Shown piece by piece: positions 52,382 to 60,291 of a stretch of DNA of 64,000 nucleotides (positions are counted from its first letter, which is position 1; each line of letters begins with the position of its first letter). The stretch spans positions 1 to 64,000 of the forward strand of contig NZ_JACOFU010000009.1 in assembly GCF_014284275.1 (NCBI RefSeq), given 5' to 3'. The notes under the pieces were generated by a model that saw only the letters and a program-made list of their open reading frames with translations, was not told where the DNA came from and made no database searches. A program made the position numbers and the translations under genes. The stretch comes from Affinundibacterium amnicola (GTDB lineage: Bacteria; Pseudomonadota; Gammaproteobacteria; Burkholderiales; Burkholderiaceae_D).

Positions 52382-52846
52382 TCAATCAATCACTATCTGC
52401 GTCTCGAACTTGCTGCGGTTAATCGCGAAAAAGCTGCGCACATTACGCACATTTGCTTGCGTTGCAAATAAGCGATGTGCCAGTGCGTGATAGGCTGCCA
52501 TATCGGCAACTTGAATAATCACCACAAAATCCGGACCAGGTGATACTCGATAGCACTGTTGTACGGCAATTTCTTTTGCGACCAATTGTTCGAATGCAAT
52601 TTGATGTTCGCTGGCCTGATGATCAAGCGTGATCTCCACAATCGCTGTCAAACCAAGTCCCAGTTTTTCTGGTGCAAGAATCGCGACCTCTCGGGCGATC
52701 ACGCCTTCTTTTCTTAAACGATGTACGCGGCGCAAACAAGTTGGTGGTGAAGCGTGTACACGCTCTGCTAATTCTTGATTGCTGAGTGAAGCATCGAGTT
52801 GCAGTGTTTGTAGTATGCGTTTATCGAGTTCGTCTAATGTAATCAT
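52382..52846 (-). CDS. Lrp/AsnC family transcriptional regulator
   Basis: 154 residues. N-terminal helix-turn-helix (about 1-55) starts L-D-E-L-D-K-R-I-L-Q-T-L-Q and has L-S-N-Q-E-L-A-E-R-V-H-A-S-P-P-T-C-L-R-R as recognition unit. The C-terminal RAM domain (about 65-150) has Y-R-V-S-P-G-P-D-F-V-V-I-I-Q-V near its effector pocket. Lrp-type octamers respond to amino acids. It is divergent from glmS across about 200 bases, so it may regulate itself, glmS or both; the effector is unknown. Confidence 0.93.
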   Translation of the reverse strand: MITLDELDKRILQTLQLDASLSNQELAERVHASPPTCLRRVHRLRKEGVIAREVAILAPEKLGLGLTAIVEITLDHQASEHQIAFEQLVAKEIAVQQCYRVSPGPDFVVIIQVADMAAYHALAHRLFATQANVRNVRSFFAINRSKFETQIVID

Positions 52847-53043
52847 GGCGTGCTTAAAATTGGTGATGAAGAAGTGATTTTAAATTTCATGTATCTGTAT
52901 ATTTTGAAATTTTTCTTTATCTATTGATCTATATGGCTAATTTAAGCATTTTTATTAAAATATTGAAAGAAAATTTCATTGCGACTGGTTTAGGATGCTC
53001 AATATTCAGTCAGTGTTGACTTATTCTTTCAGCAGAGGTCTCT

Positions 53044-54873
53044 ATGTGTGGCATCGTCGGCGCAGTAGCACAACGTAATATCACTCCTATTTTGTTAGAA
53101 GGCCTCAAGCGCCTCGAATACCGCGGCTATGATTCCTGCGGCGTGGCTTTGCATGTCGATGGCAAATTGCAGCGCTCACGCAGCACTTCACGCGTTGCTG
53201 AATTACAAGCGCAAGTTGAGCAAACTGGCTTGGCAGGATTCACGGGGATTGCACACACACGCTGGGCAACGCACGGCGCACCATCTTCAGCGAATGCGCA
53301 TCCACATTTTTCACCTAATGGCGAGAACGCACGTATTGCGCTCGTCCATAACGGCATCATAGAAAACCACGAAGAGCTACGCGCAGAACTCACGCAAGCA
53401 GGTTATGTGTTTGAAAGCCAAACCGACACCGAAGTCATCGCTCATTTGGTCGATCATTTATATAGCGGCGATTTATTTGAAACCGTACAACAAGCCGTTA
53501 AGCGCTTAGCTGGCGCGTATGCAATTGCGGTATTTTGTCGTGATGAACCACATCGTGTAGTTGGTGCACGCCAAGGCTCACCATTAATCGTCGGCATTGG
53601 TAAAGGCGAAAACTTCTTAGCATCCGATGCGATGGCACTCGCAGGCACCACCGATCAAATTATTTATTTAGAAGAAGGCGACGTCGTCGATTTGCAATTG
53701 CAACGCGTGTGGATCGCGGATGTGAATGGCAAACAAGTAGAACGTGAAGTGCGTACAGTCCACGCCCATACAGGTGCGGCAGAACTAGGTCCGTATCGCC
53801 ATTACATGCAAAAAGAAATCTTCGAACAAGCCCGCGCACTAGGCGACACTTTAGAAGGCATTACCAACATCATGCCTGAGTTATTTGGCGACAAAGCCTA
53901 TCGCGTTTTCAAAGAGATCGACAATGTACTTATCCTCGCTTGCGGCACCAGTTACTACGCTGGAATGACCGCCAAATATTGGATAGAATCCATCGCCAAA
54001 ATTCCGGTGAATGTAGAAATCGCCAGCGAATATCGCTACCGCGATAGCGTGCCGAATCCTAAGAGCTTAGTCGTCACCATTTCACAAAGTGGCGAAACCG
54101 CCGATACGCTAGCCGCACTCAAACACGCCCGCGAACTTGGCATGCCGCATAGCCTGACGATCTGTAACGTATCGACCAGCGCCATGGTACGCGAATGCGA
54201 GCTCGCCTATATCACACGTGCAGGCGTAGAGGTTGGCGTCGCATCGACTAAAGCTTTCACTACACAACTAGCCGCACTATTTTTGTTGGCGTTAACCCTG
54301 GCACAAAGCAAAGGTAGACTCAGTGAAACCGAAGAACAAGACCACATCAAAGATCTGCGCCATTTACCAGTCGCCATCACCGCAGTACTCGCACTAGAAC
54401 CACAAATTATCGCCTGGGCAGACGAATTCGCCCGCAAAGAAAACGCACTTTTCTTAGGCCGCGGTTTGCATTACCCAATCGCTCTAGAAGGTGCATTAAA
54501 ACTCAAAGAAATTTCCTACATCCACGCCGAAGCTTATCCAGCAGGCGAGCTCAAACATGGACCATTAGCCTTAGTCACCAAAGACATGCCAGTGGTCACG
54601 GTCGCACCGAACGACACTCTCATCGAAAAACTTAAATCGAATATGCAAGAAGTCAGAGCACGCGGCGGCGAACTTTATGTTTTCGCCGATGCCGATTCTC
54701 GCATCACCCCAAGTGAAGGTGTACACGTGATTCGTCTGCCAGAACACTATGGCATGCTGTCACCAATTTTGCATACGGTGCCTTTGCAATTGCTCGCGTA
54801 TCACACGGCCTTGGCTCGCGGGACGGATGTTGATAAGCCTAGAAATTTAGCTAAGAGTGTGACTGTTGAATAG
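53044..54873 (+). CDS. glmS: Glutamine--fructose-6-phosphate aminotransferase
   Basis: 609 residues, the usual GlmS length. The N-terminal glutaminase begins M-C-G-I-V-G with Cys2 as nucleophile after Met removal, and R-G-Y-D-S-C-G. Two SIS domains follow (about 285-600), with [10 protein letters not shown] and S-Q-S-G-E-T-A-D-T and the C-terminal [11 protein letters not shown]. It makes glucosamine-6-phosphate from fructose-6-phosphate and glutamine, feeding GlmM and GlmU. No glmS ribozyme was seen in the 200 bases upstream. glmM is not in the window. Confidence 0.97.
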   Translation: MCGIVGAVAQRNITPILLEGLKRLEYRGYDSCGVALHVDGKLQRSRSTSRVAELQAQVEQTGLAGFTGIAHTRWATHGAPSSANAHPHFSPNGENARIALVHNGIIENHEELRAELTQAGYVFESQTDTEVIAHLVDHLYSGDLFETVQQAVKRLAGAYAIAVFCRDEPHRVVGARQGSPLIVGIGKGENFLASDAMALAGTTDQIIYLEEGDVVDLQLQRVWIADVNGKQVEREVRTVHAHTGAAELGPYRHYMQKEIFEQARALGDTLEGITNIMPELFGDKAYRVFKEIDNVLILACGTSYYAGMTAKYWIESIAKIPVNVEIASEYRYRDSVPNPKSLVVTISQSGETADTLAALKHARELGMPHSLTICNVSTSAMVRECELAYITRAGVEVGVASTKAFTTQLAALFLLALTLAQSKGRLSETEEQDHIKDLRHLPVAITAVLALEPQIIAWADEFARKENALFLGRGLHYPIALEGALKLKEISYIHAEAYPAGELKHGPLALVTKDMPVVTVAPNDTLIEKLKSNMQEVRARGGELYVFADADSRITPSEGVHVIRLPEHYGMLSPILHTVPLQLLAYHTALARGTDVDKPRNLAKSVTVE

Positions 54874-55082
54874 GTTTGAGCGTTCAAAGATTCACTTGAA
54901 ATTTATCATTGATGCAGTGTTTATGGTGTCCTCCGATACACCTGTTTTCAAGCTGCAATAATAGAAAAGAGCAAGGCGTGGCACGGGTTTTGAAAGGCAG
55001 GGAACTTTGTTGAATAAAATTTAAGGATATGTTAGTGTTGGGTCTTTCACTTTAGAACAAATTAGTCTTGCTCAGGTCATTT

Positions 55083-55553
55083 ATGCCATTAACCGATCTA
55101 TTGTCTATTGCTGGTTCAGTACTCATTGCTATTGGTGGAGGTGCCGCCATTGTTTTTGCTCTAGCGAAATGGCTCGGTGGTGTCTGGGCTACACGTATCT
55201 TAGAAAACGAGCGCGCAACTCAATCCCGAGAACAAGAGCTGTTGGTGCGCCGAAGGAATATCTACGCCAAGCTTTCAGTTGCTTTACGTGTGTTTCTTTC
55301 TTCGACGACTCGAAGCAGCCCTGAGTATCAAGTGCGATTTCTTGAGGCTTACGACGAGGCCGCGCTTTGGGCGTCTGACGAAGTAATGAATGCGGTCGGT
55401 ATGTTGTTAGACCAAATACGCAGCAATACCGAGCGGCGAGGCGCTCACTCCGAACAAGAGTTGCAAACCGCGTATGCGACTTGCATTACATCCATGCGTA
55501 AAGATGTTGGCTTCAAAAATACAGAATTCTCCTATCGGGTTGTGAGCTTCTAA
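55083..55553 (+). CDS. Membrane-anchored protein of unknown function
   Basis: 156 residues. One N-terminal transmembrane helix (about 8-30, G-S-V-L-I-A-I-G-G-G-A-A-I-V) leads to a cytosolic helical domain of about 120 residues with R-R-R-N-I-Y-A-K-L-S and F-L-E-A-Y-D-E-A-A-L-W-A. A TTG at 55068 is in frame; ATG 55083 begins just before the helix. Codon use is somewhat different from the neighbouring metabolic genes, and the gene sits in the accessory region after glmS. The fold may be an N-terminal-anchor DUF4760-like protein, but I do not assign it. Confidence 0.65.
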   Translation: MPLTDLLSIAGSVLIAIGGGAAIVFALAKWLGGVWATRILENERATQSREQELLVRRRNIYAKLSVALRVFLSSTTRSSPEYQVRFLEAYDEAALWASDEVMNAVGMLLDQIRSNTERRGAHSEQELQTAYATCITSMRKDVGFKNTEFSYRVVSF

Positions 55554-55673
55554 TGAGTATGGCTAACATGGCGTTCGTCTGAGAATCGCCGATGACAACT
55601 TCACTTAGATTTAAACCGTCTGTGTCGACGCCCCCGAAATCTCAACGCTACATACCTTTGAGTTTCACCAAAT

Positions 55674-56513
55674 ATGAAGATTGACATCTCATTTACCTGT
55701 AAATGCGGCCAAAGAGTTTCGGAAACGTTTCCTTGCCCTGAGCCTAATTTTATGGCGGAAAGAAACAAGGACAGCTATTCCGAAAATTATGAATCAGCTA
55801 TTTGCGAAATCTGCGGAACCGATTACGACGTAATAATAATGAATTCATTTGGCGGAGCAGACGTGTACGTAAATAACGGCGACGTAGACGTAAAAAATAG
55901 TGGCCCGTACTACACAGAAGACGATAGTGACGAAGAGTTTTACTGGAAGAGCGAATCGTCTGAGCACTACAAAACCCTAAATGATCACTTAGACAGTGCG
56001 TCCGAGCTATTAAAAGTTGAAGTCAATGAAAAAAACAGATTCAGCTTGCATGTAATGATTTACGGTCATGTAGTCGCAGCAACCGAAGGCTTTTTATCTT
56101 CAATTTTCATCAAAACAACCGTCGGCCACGAAGAATTGATACGAAAGCTGATCGAGACAGATCCTAAATTCTCGGACATGAAGTTCACACTGTCTCAGCT
56201 TTTTAAAGAACGGGAGCAGATCAAAGACACAGTCGCAAAGTATCTTCACGACCTCATATTTCACGATCTAAAGAAAATAAAGCCAATGTACAAAGAAGTT
56301 TTTGGTCATGACTTTGGCGATATTTCGTGGCTGTTCATGGCAGTCGCCAAACGACACCATTGCGTACACAGAGCGGGACACGATAAGGATGGAACTCCGA
56401 TTGTTTTTGCCGAAAATGAAGTTTTAGAGCTAATTGAGAAAATCAAACAGTTGGCAGCAGAGTTGTTGATTACAACAAGCAAGCTTGAAGACGATTTATT
56501 GAGGCCGTTTTAA
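55674..56513 (+). CDS. Protein with zinc-ribbon-like N-terminus and HEPN-type RxxxxH motif
   Basis: 279 residues. The N-terminus has C-x-C (Cys9, Cys11), Cys21 and C-x-x-C (Cys44, Cys47), a likely metal site. An acidic linker (about 75-95) follows. The C-terminal two thirds are helical and contain R227-H-H-C-V-H232, the R-x4-6-H signature of HEPN RNases, preceded by a helix with L-F-M-A-V-A-K. HEPN proteins are common in toxin-antitoxin, CRISPR and abortive infection systems. It is downstream of an unknown membrane-anchored gene (gap about 120 bases), and 230 bases before a toxin-antitoxin pair on the other strand. Activity is inferred from the motif only. Confidence 0.7.
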   Translation: MKIDISFTCKCGQRVSETFPCPEPNFMAERNKDSYSENYESAICEICGTDYDVIIMNSFGGADVYVNNGDVDVKNSGPYYTEDDSDEEFYWKSESSEHYKTLNDHLDSASELLKVEVNEKNRFSLHVMIYGHVVAATEGFLSSIFIKTTVGHEELIRKLIETDPKFSDMKFTLSQLFKEREQIKDTVAKYLHDLIFHDLKKIKPMYKEVFGHDFGDISWLFMAVAKRHHCVHRAGHDKDGTPIVFAENEVLELIEKIKQLAAELLITTSKLEDDLLRPF

Positions 56514-56742
56514 TCGGCATAGCAATTCGTCTCTTAGCGCCGTAGGTACGATTAGCGAACGCGTATTCGTACGAATGTAGTTTTCAGATCAAAACCGAAA
56601 AGATAAAGTGAATCTTCATGTTGGGTATCACTCTGTTTAGTCTTAACCTACGATTTCTGCTACTAAATTCCGCCCACAGAATTCACTAACTACGTGCTCA
56701 TAAGCATTAACAAACACGTCTTCGATTTTCAAGTTATCACCA

Positions 56743-57279
56743 TTAGGCGTTATGCAAAGCCCCTGCACGCTTGGAAGGCGCAACCGTCTTTTTCTTGGCC
56801 GCACTTGATCCCGACTTTGTGGAGGTAAGCATCTTCTTAGCTAGAACAGTTTTTGTACCAGTTTTCCGAACAGGTGCTGCTACAGCTTTTCTGCCAGATG
56901 CAATGCTGGGAACTGAGTAGGTTTTAGACGCATCAACTGTAGAATCCACATCTTGCCAAGGAAGAAAATTGGGTAAGTCGATACGCGAGCCATTTTTGTC
57001 AACAACCGAAAGTTCAAGCGTTAATCCTAGCGATTTCAAGAACCGACGTAGTGTGGATACATAGGTGTCCGAACGTTTTTCAAGCTGTGATACGGCGTTC
57101 TGTTTAATGCCGAGTTCCTGCGCCACCTCGACTTGGGTTTTCCCTACCGCTTTGCGAAAATCGCTGAGTGTCGCAGCGTGGGCGATCATTTCTTCGACTT
57201 TCTGTTTTGAAAGTGCAGCAATTTCTGTCTGACGTTTTGCAGGCAAATTTTTGATAATGTCGTCTAGATTTCTGCCCAT
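56743..57279 (-). CDS. XRE-family antitoxin with long basic C-terminal tail (HigA-like)
   Basis: 178 residues. An XRE helix-turn-helix (about 38-92) reads F-R-K-A-V-G-K-T-Q-V-E-V-A-Q-E-L-G-I-K-Q-N-A followed by S-Q-L-E-K-R. The preceding N-terminal helices are usual for this HigA-type family. Residues about 120-178 are Lys/Ala/Ser/Thr-rich (K-K-M-L-T-S-T-K-S-G-S-S-A-A-K-K-K-T), resembling histone H1-like tails and about doubling the DNA-binding protein. The start is 2 bases after the toxin gene's end, so they are coupled, toxin first. It should neutralise the toxin and repress the pair's promoter. Confidence 0.88.
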   Translation of the reverse strand: MGRNLDDIIKNLPAKRQTEIAALSKQKVEEMIAHAATLSDFRKAVGKTQVEVAQELGIKQNAVSQLEKRSDTYVSTLRRFLKSLGLTLELSVVDKNGSRIDLPNFLPWQDVDSTVDASKTYSVPSIASGRKAVAAPVRKTGTKTVLAKKMLTSTKSGSSAAKKKTVAPSKRAGALHNA

Positions 57280-57281
57280 TA

Positions 57282-57683
57282 TTATCTCCTGATGTTTCCT
57301 TTTTTTGCTTCCACATTCTTCAAAGCTTGCAAGTGTTTGTCGAAGCGTTGATTGGCTTTCTTTAACAAGGTTTTGTAGAACTTATCTTCATCTTTTCCTT
57401 GCTTGTCGGCAGCCACCAAAATTATCGCATTACGATCCGGATCGAAGGCAAATGCTGCTCGCCAAATCTCTGCACCATTGTTTGCTTTGAAACGAAGCTC
57501 TTTCATATTGGGGTGCTTGGGATTTTCTAGCGTTCCAACATGCGGCCTATCAGCGGCGGGGCCAAGCTCTTGTACCGCGGCGGCAACGGCAAGCAATTGA
57601 TCTTGAACATCTTCTGAGAGCGCATCGAACTCAGGATCAAAATCATCATGAAAGATGACTTTCCATTTTTTTGCTCGATTCAA
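57282..57683 (-). CDS. Type II toxin, HigB/RelE-like (Gp49, DUF891 family)
   Basis: 133 residues. The core matches phage Gp49/HigB proteins: M-K-E-L-R-F, an R-A-A-F-A-F-D-P-D-R strand pair, A-A-D-K-Q-G-K-D-E-D-K-F-Y and A-N-Q-R-F-D-K-H-L. These are ribosome-dependent mRNA interferases. A Lys-rich tail follows. The toxin precedes its antitoxin, the order typical of higBA and unlike most relBE loci. The region upstream, 57684-57800, is very AT-rich with an imperfect inverted repeat (CAAATATAAT and ATTATATTGA) that could be the operator. Confidence 0.9.
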   Translation of the reverse strand: MNRAKKWKVIFHDDFDPEFDALSEDVQDQLLAVAAAVQELGPAADRPHVGTLENPKHPNMKELRFKANNGAEIWRAAFAFDPDRNAIILVAADKQGKDEDKFYKTLLKKANQRFDKHLQALKNVEAKKGNIRR

Positions 57684-57972
57684 TTATCATCTCCTAGTGA
57701 TATCATGTCAAGGTACTTTTTGGTTGCAAATATAATTTTTATTATTCAATAATTATATTGAATTTAAAGCATTTTTTTGGCTGTAAATTTTTTAGGCGGC
57801 ATTTGATTGATATGTATAGAAAACTGAAATTGCTATATCTATTTGAGTCGTCATGTATAAATTTTGCAGGTTTTTATACATTTCTTCACTTACAGAGTTT
57901 TATCTACTGACTTCAAATGTCAATGTCGCTTCTGATTATTTAATCTCAAATCACACTTAAAAAACAGCCTCT
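57684..57972 (-). promoter_or_regulatory. AT-rich promoter/operator region of the toxin-antitoxin pair
   Basis: About 290 bases without a gene. Near the toxin start, CAAATATAAT and ATTATATTGA form an imperfect dyad about 12 bases apart, a plausible antitoxin-binding operator. The left-hand part is also 3' flank of the propeller regulator gene on the same strand; no clear terminator is seen there. Confidence 0.4.
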
Positions 57973-60099
57973 TTACTGCATCATCACCGTCCGATAAATA
58001 TCAATATTTTGCGGTGGTGATTGATGGTAGTAAACGCCAGTCTTACTCACATTGAAATGATAGCTGTCTGTGGTCACGATGATTTTTGGTGATTGATTGG
58101 CTTTCTTTTGTAGGAGTTCTAAACGATGGTTCGCGCGGCGTTGCCAGTACCAAGCGTCGCCATGTTTTTGTATATTGAAGACTCGTCCTGATAGCCAGTC
58201 GATTTTTTTCTCATCGAGTTCCAGCACTTTTTGGGGAATCTTTCCTGCGTAGAGATCACCTGCTTGGTTGATCCAAAGCGTGTCGTCTTCTCTTTCAGAA
58301 AATTTTGCATACTGCCATCCGCCTTTTTCTAGCGAAGTTGTTTCAGTGTCGAGGTGGTAGTAGTTGATCTGCCACTTGCCGTTGACATTGACACTAAAGG
58401 CGACGGTTTGATTGTCTTTGAATGAAACTGCGCGCATTTCTCTCTGTGGTAACTTGACTTTCGACCATAAGCCTGAAGTGGCATCGATGAGATGAATTTC
58501 ATTGAGGCTAAGTGCCATTAATTGCTTACCATCAGGGCGCCATTGCAGGTCGATGTAATGTCTGCCGTCATTGAATTGACTTAGTCTTTTCGCGGCATTG
58601 TGTGTGCTGTGCCGTAGCCAAATTTCCTCGCCGCCAGTCGCCAAACTAATGAACGCCAGGGTTTGATTTTTCTCCGAAAAAGTCGCAAGCCTGTCATCGA
58701 CTGAGTTCGTTACAAGTTCCATTGAGTCTTGCGTATCAAATCGAAATTGGAGAATGTTTTGATTCGATTCGCCAGCTGGGAATAGATAATCCTTGCCGTT
58801 ACTATGTCGTGTCGGTGCTCTTAAGTTGAGATTGCCAGAATAAATTGCATAAGGATTGTTACCGTTCAGGCCGTAACTAATTAATTGATTCGCCGGATGT
58901 TCGCCCATCAAAATCACGCGATCTCCTTGTTGACTCCAAATGCCACAGCAAATATAGGCATCGAGTTTGAACAGGAGTTTGAGCTCATCAGTATCTAAAT
59001 TGAGTTCATAAAAACCTTCCCATTGTTGTTTATCGGGGGAAGAAATTAAGAGCTTGTTCTGGGTAGGGTGGAGGTCGAATTGACTATTGCCGCTGATGAC
59101 AAGTTCTGGTTGTGCGAGACGACGTTTTTTCCCGGTTTGTCGATTGAGTTCAAATAAAGAATAAGGCGAATTATGCCCTTCCGCCTCGGTGTAAATCAGT
59201 TTATTTACATCGTGGGTGAATTCTATTTTTCCATAGCTGCCAACCGGGCAATTGTGAATGAGCTGCGGTTCAGAAAATGATTTTCCTTGAACATTGCGGA
59301 TAAAAAATTGGCAGGATTCAGGTGTTGTGACCAAATAAGCGATCTGTGTGCCGTCATCACTCCAATCGGCGGGGCCAACTGAGGTCGTTTTTGCTTCGCC
59401 ATGGTCGAACACGAAGATGCTTTCGTCAGACAGTTTTTTGACCTTGAGGCGCATTTTGTTATCGCGCACTTCGACATAACTTAACAGCGAGCCATCGGGC
59501 GATAAACTTGGGAATACATCGGCACCTGCGTCGCGCGTCAGTGCGAGCGATTTGGTGCTGGCAATAGGCGTGGGTGTTTGCTTCAAGAAAACGAATTGCG
59601 CAAGGCCGATTGCGCTAGCAATCAGAAAGATGGCGACAGCGAGCCAGATGAATTTGCTGGGTGATTTTTTTGCTTTGTCTACATTTGGAGATTGCTTTAC
59701 ATCTTCTCCTGCATCTTTGTTCGCCGCATTGCCGTGTTCGGGATAGTCATGTTCCAATGCAGAGATGTCTGCGATGGGTTTGCTCGATTCAATAGCGCGC
59801 ACTTGCGCGATGAACTTATAGCCCTTCTTTGGAAAAGTGGCGATGAAGCGGGGGCTTTTGGCATCGTCGTCAAAATGTTTTCTGAGCTTGGTGACGACTT
59901 TATTCACGGCGCTATCTGTCACAACTCGGCCAAGCCAAACCGAGTTGATCAGTTCATCGCGGCTGACGATGCTATCTGGATGTTGGCAGAAATAGCTTAA
60001 CAACTCGACCGCCATAGGCTCAAGCTGCTGTACTTGCTCGTTGCTGCTCAGGGTTTGTTGTTGATCGCAAAAAAGGAATTGTTCGATTTGCCAGCGCAT
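57973..60099 (-). CDS. ToxR/CadC-type membrane regulator with periplasmic TolB-like beta-propeller
   Basis: 708 residues. An N-terminal OmpR-type winged helix (1-105) has L-E-P-M-A-V-E-L-L-S-Y, S-R-D-E-L-I-N-S-V-W and V-V-T-K-L-R-K-H-F-D. A cytosolic linker leads to one transmembrane helix (about 148-170), then a periplasmic beta-propeller of TolB/WD40-like blades (L-S-P-D-G-S-L-L-S-Y-V; S-D-D-G-T-Q-I-A-Y; R-P-D-G-K-Q-L-M). This binds DNA from the membrane in response to periplasmic signals. It is divergent from the S15/CocE hydrolase gene, its likely target. Confidence 0.92.
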   Translation of the reverse strand: MRWQIEQFLFCDQQQTLSSNEQVQQLEPMAVELLSYFCQHPDSIVSRDELINSVWLGRVVTDSAVNKVVTKLRKHFDDDAKSPRFIATFPKKGYKFIAQVRAIESSKPIADISALEHDYPEHGNAANKDAGEDVKQSPNVDKAKKSPSKFIWLAVAIFLIASAIGLAQFVFLKQTPTPIASTKSLALTRDAGADVFPSLSPDGSLLSYVEVRDNKMRLKVKKLSDESIFVFDHGEAKTTSVGPADWSDDGTQIAYLVTTPESCQFFIRNVQGKSFSEPQLIHNCPVGSYGKIEFTHDVNKLIYTEAEGHNSPYSLFELNRQTGKKRRLAQPELVISGNSQFDLHPTQNKLLISSPDKQQWEGFYELNLDTDELKLLFKLDAYICCGIWSQQGDRVILMGEHPANQLISYGLNGNNPYAIYSGNLNLRAPTRHSNGKDYLFPAGESNQNILQFRFDTQDSMELVTNSVDDRLATFSEKNQTLAFISLATGGEEIWLRHSTHNAAKRLSQFNDGRHYIDLQWRPDGKQLMALSLNEIHLIDATSGLWSKVKLPQREMRAVSFKDNQTVAFSVNVNGKWQINYYHLDTETTSLEKGGWQYAKFSEREDDTLWINQAGDLYAGKIPQKVLELDEKKIDWLSGRVFNIQKHGDAWYWQRRANHRLELLQKKANQSPKIIVTTDSYHFNVSKTGVYYHQSPPQNIDIYRTVMMQ

Positions 60100-60198
60100 G
60101 AATTTTTGTGTGAAGGAATATGGTCAGTCGGAAAAATATCACGTTGAACGTGTTTTGTGAGTGAGCCTCTTAGGAGGAAATGGCGAAAAGCAGTCTAA

Positions 60199-60218
60199 GT
60201 CATCAAAAGTCATCAAAA
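60199..60218 (+). repeat. 10-bp direct repeat in the regulator/hydrolase divergent region
   Basis: GTCATCAAAA occurs twice in tandem (60199-60208 and 60209-60218), followed by GTAATG. It lies in the 190-base divergent promoter region and could be a half-site pair for the winged-helix regulator. Confidence 0.45.
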
Positions 60219-60291
60219 GTAATGTGTACGTTACGACATTTTTGCGGTGTTTTCTTATGCTCATTCACTTCATTAAACATGGAGTAAACCT

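Noticed and set aside
52847..53043. glmS ribozyme/riboswitch before glmS
   Set aside because: The class is known mainly from Gram-positive bacteria and no matching core was seen in this 197-base leader.
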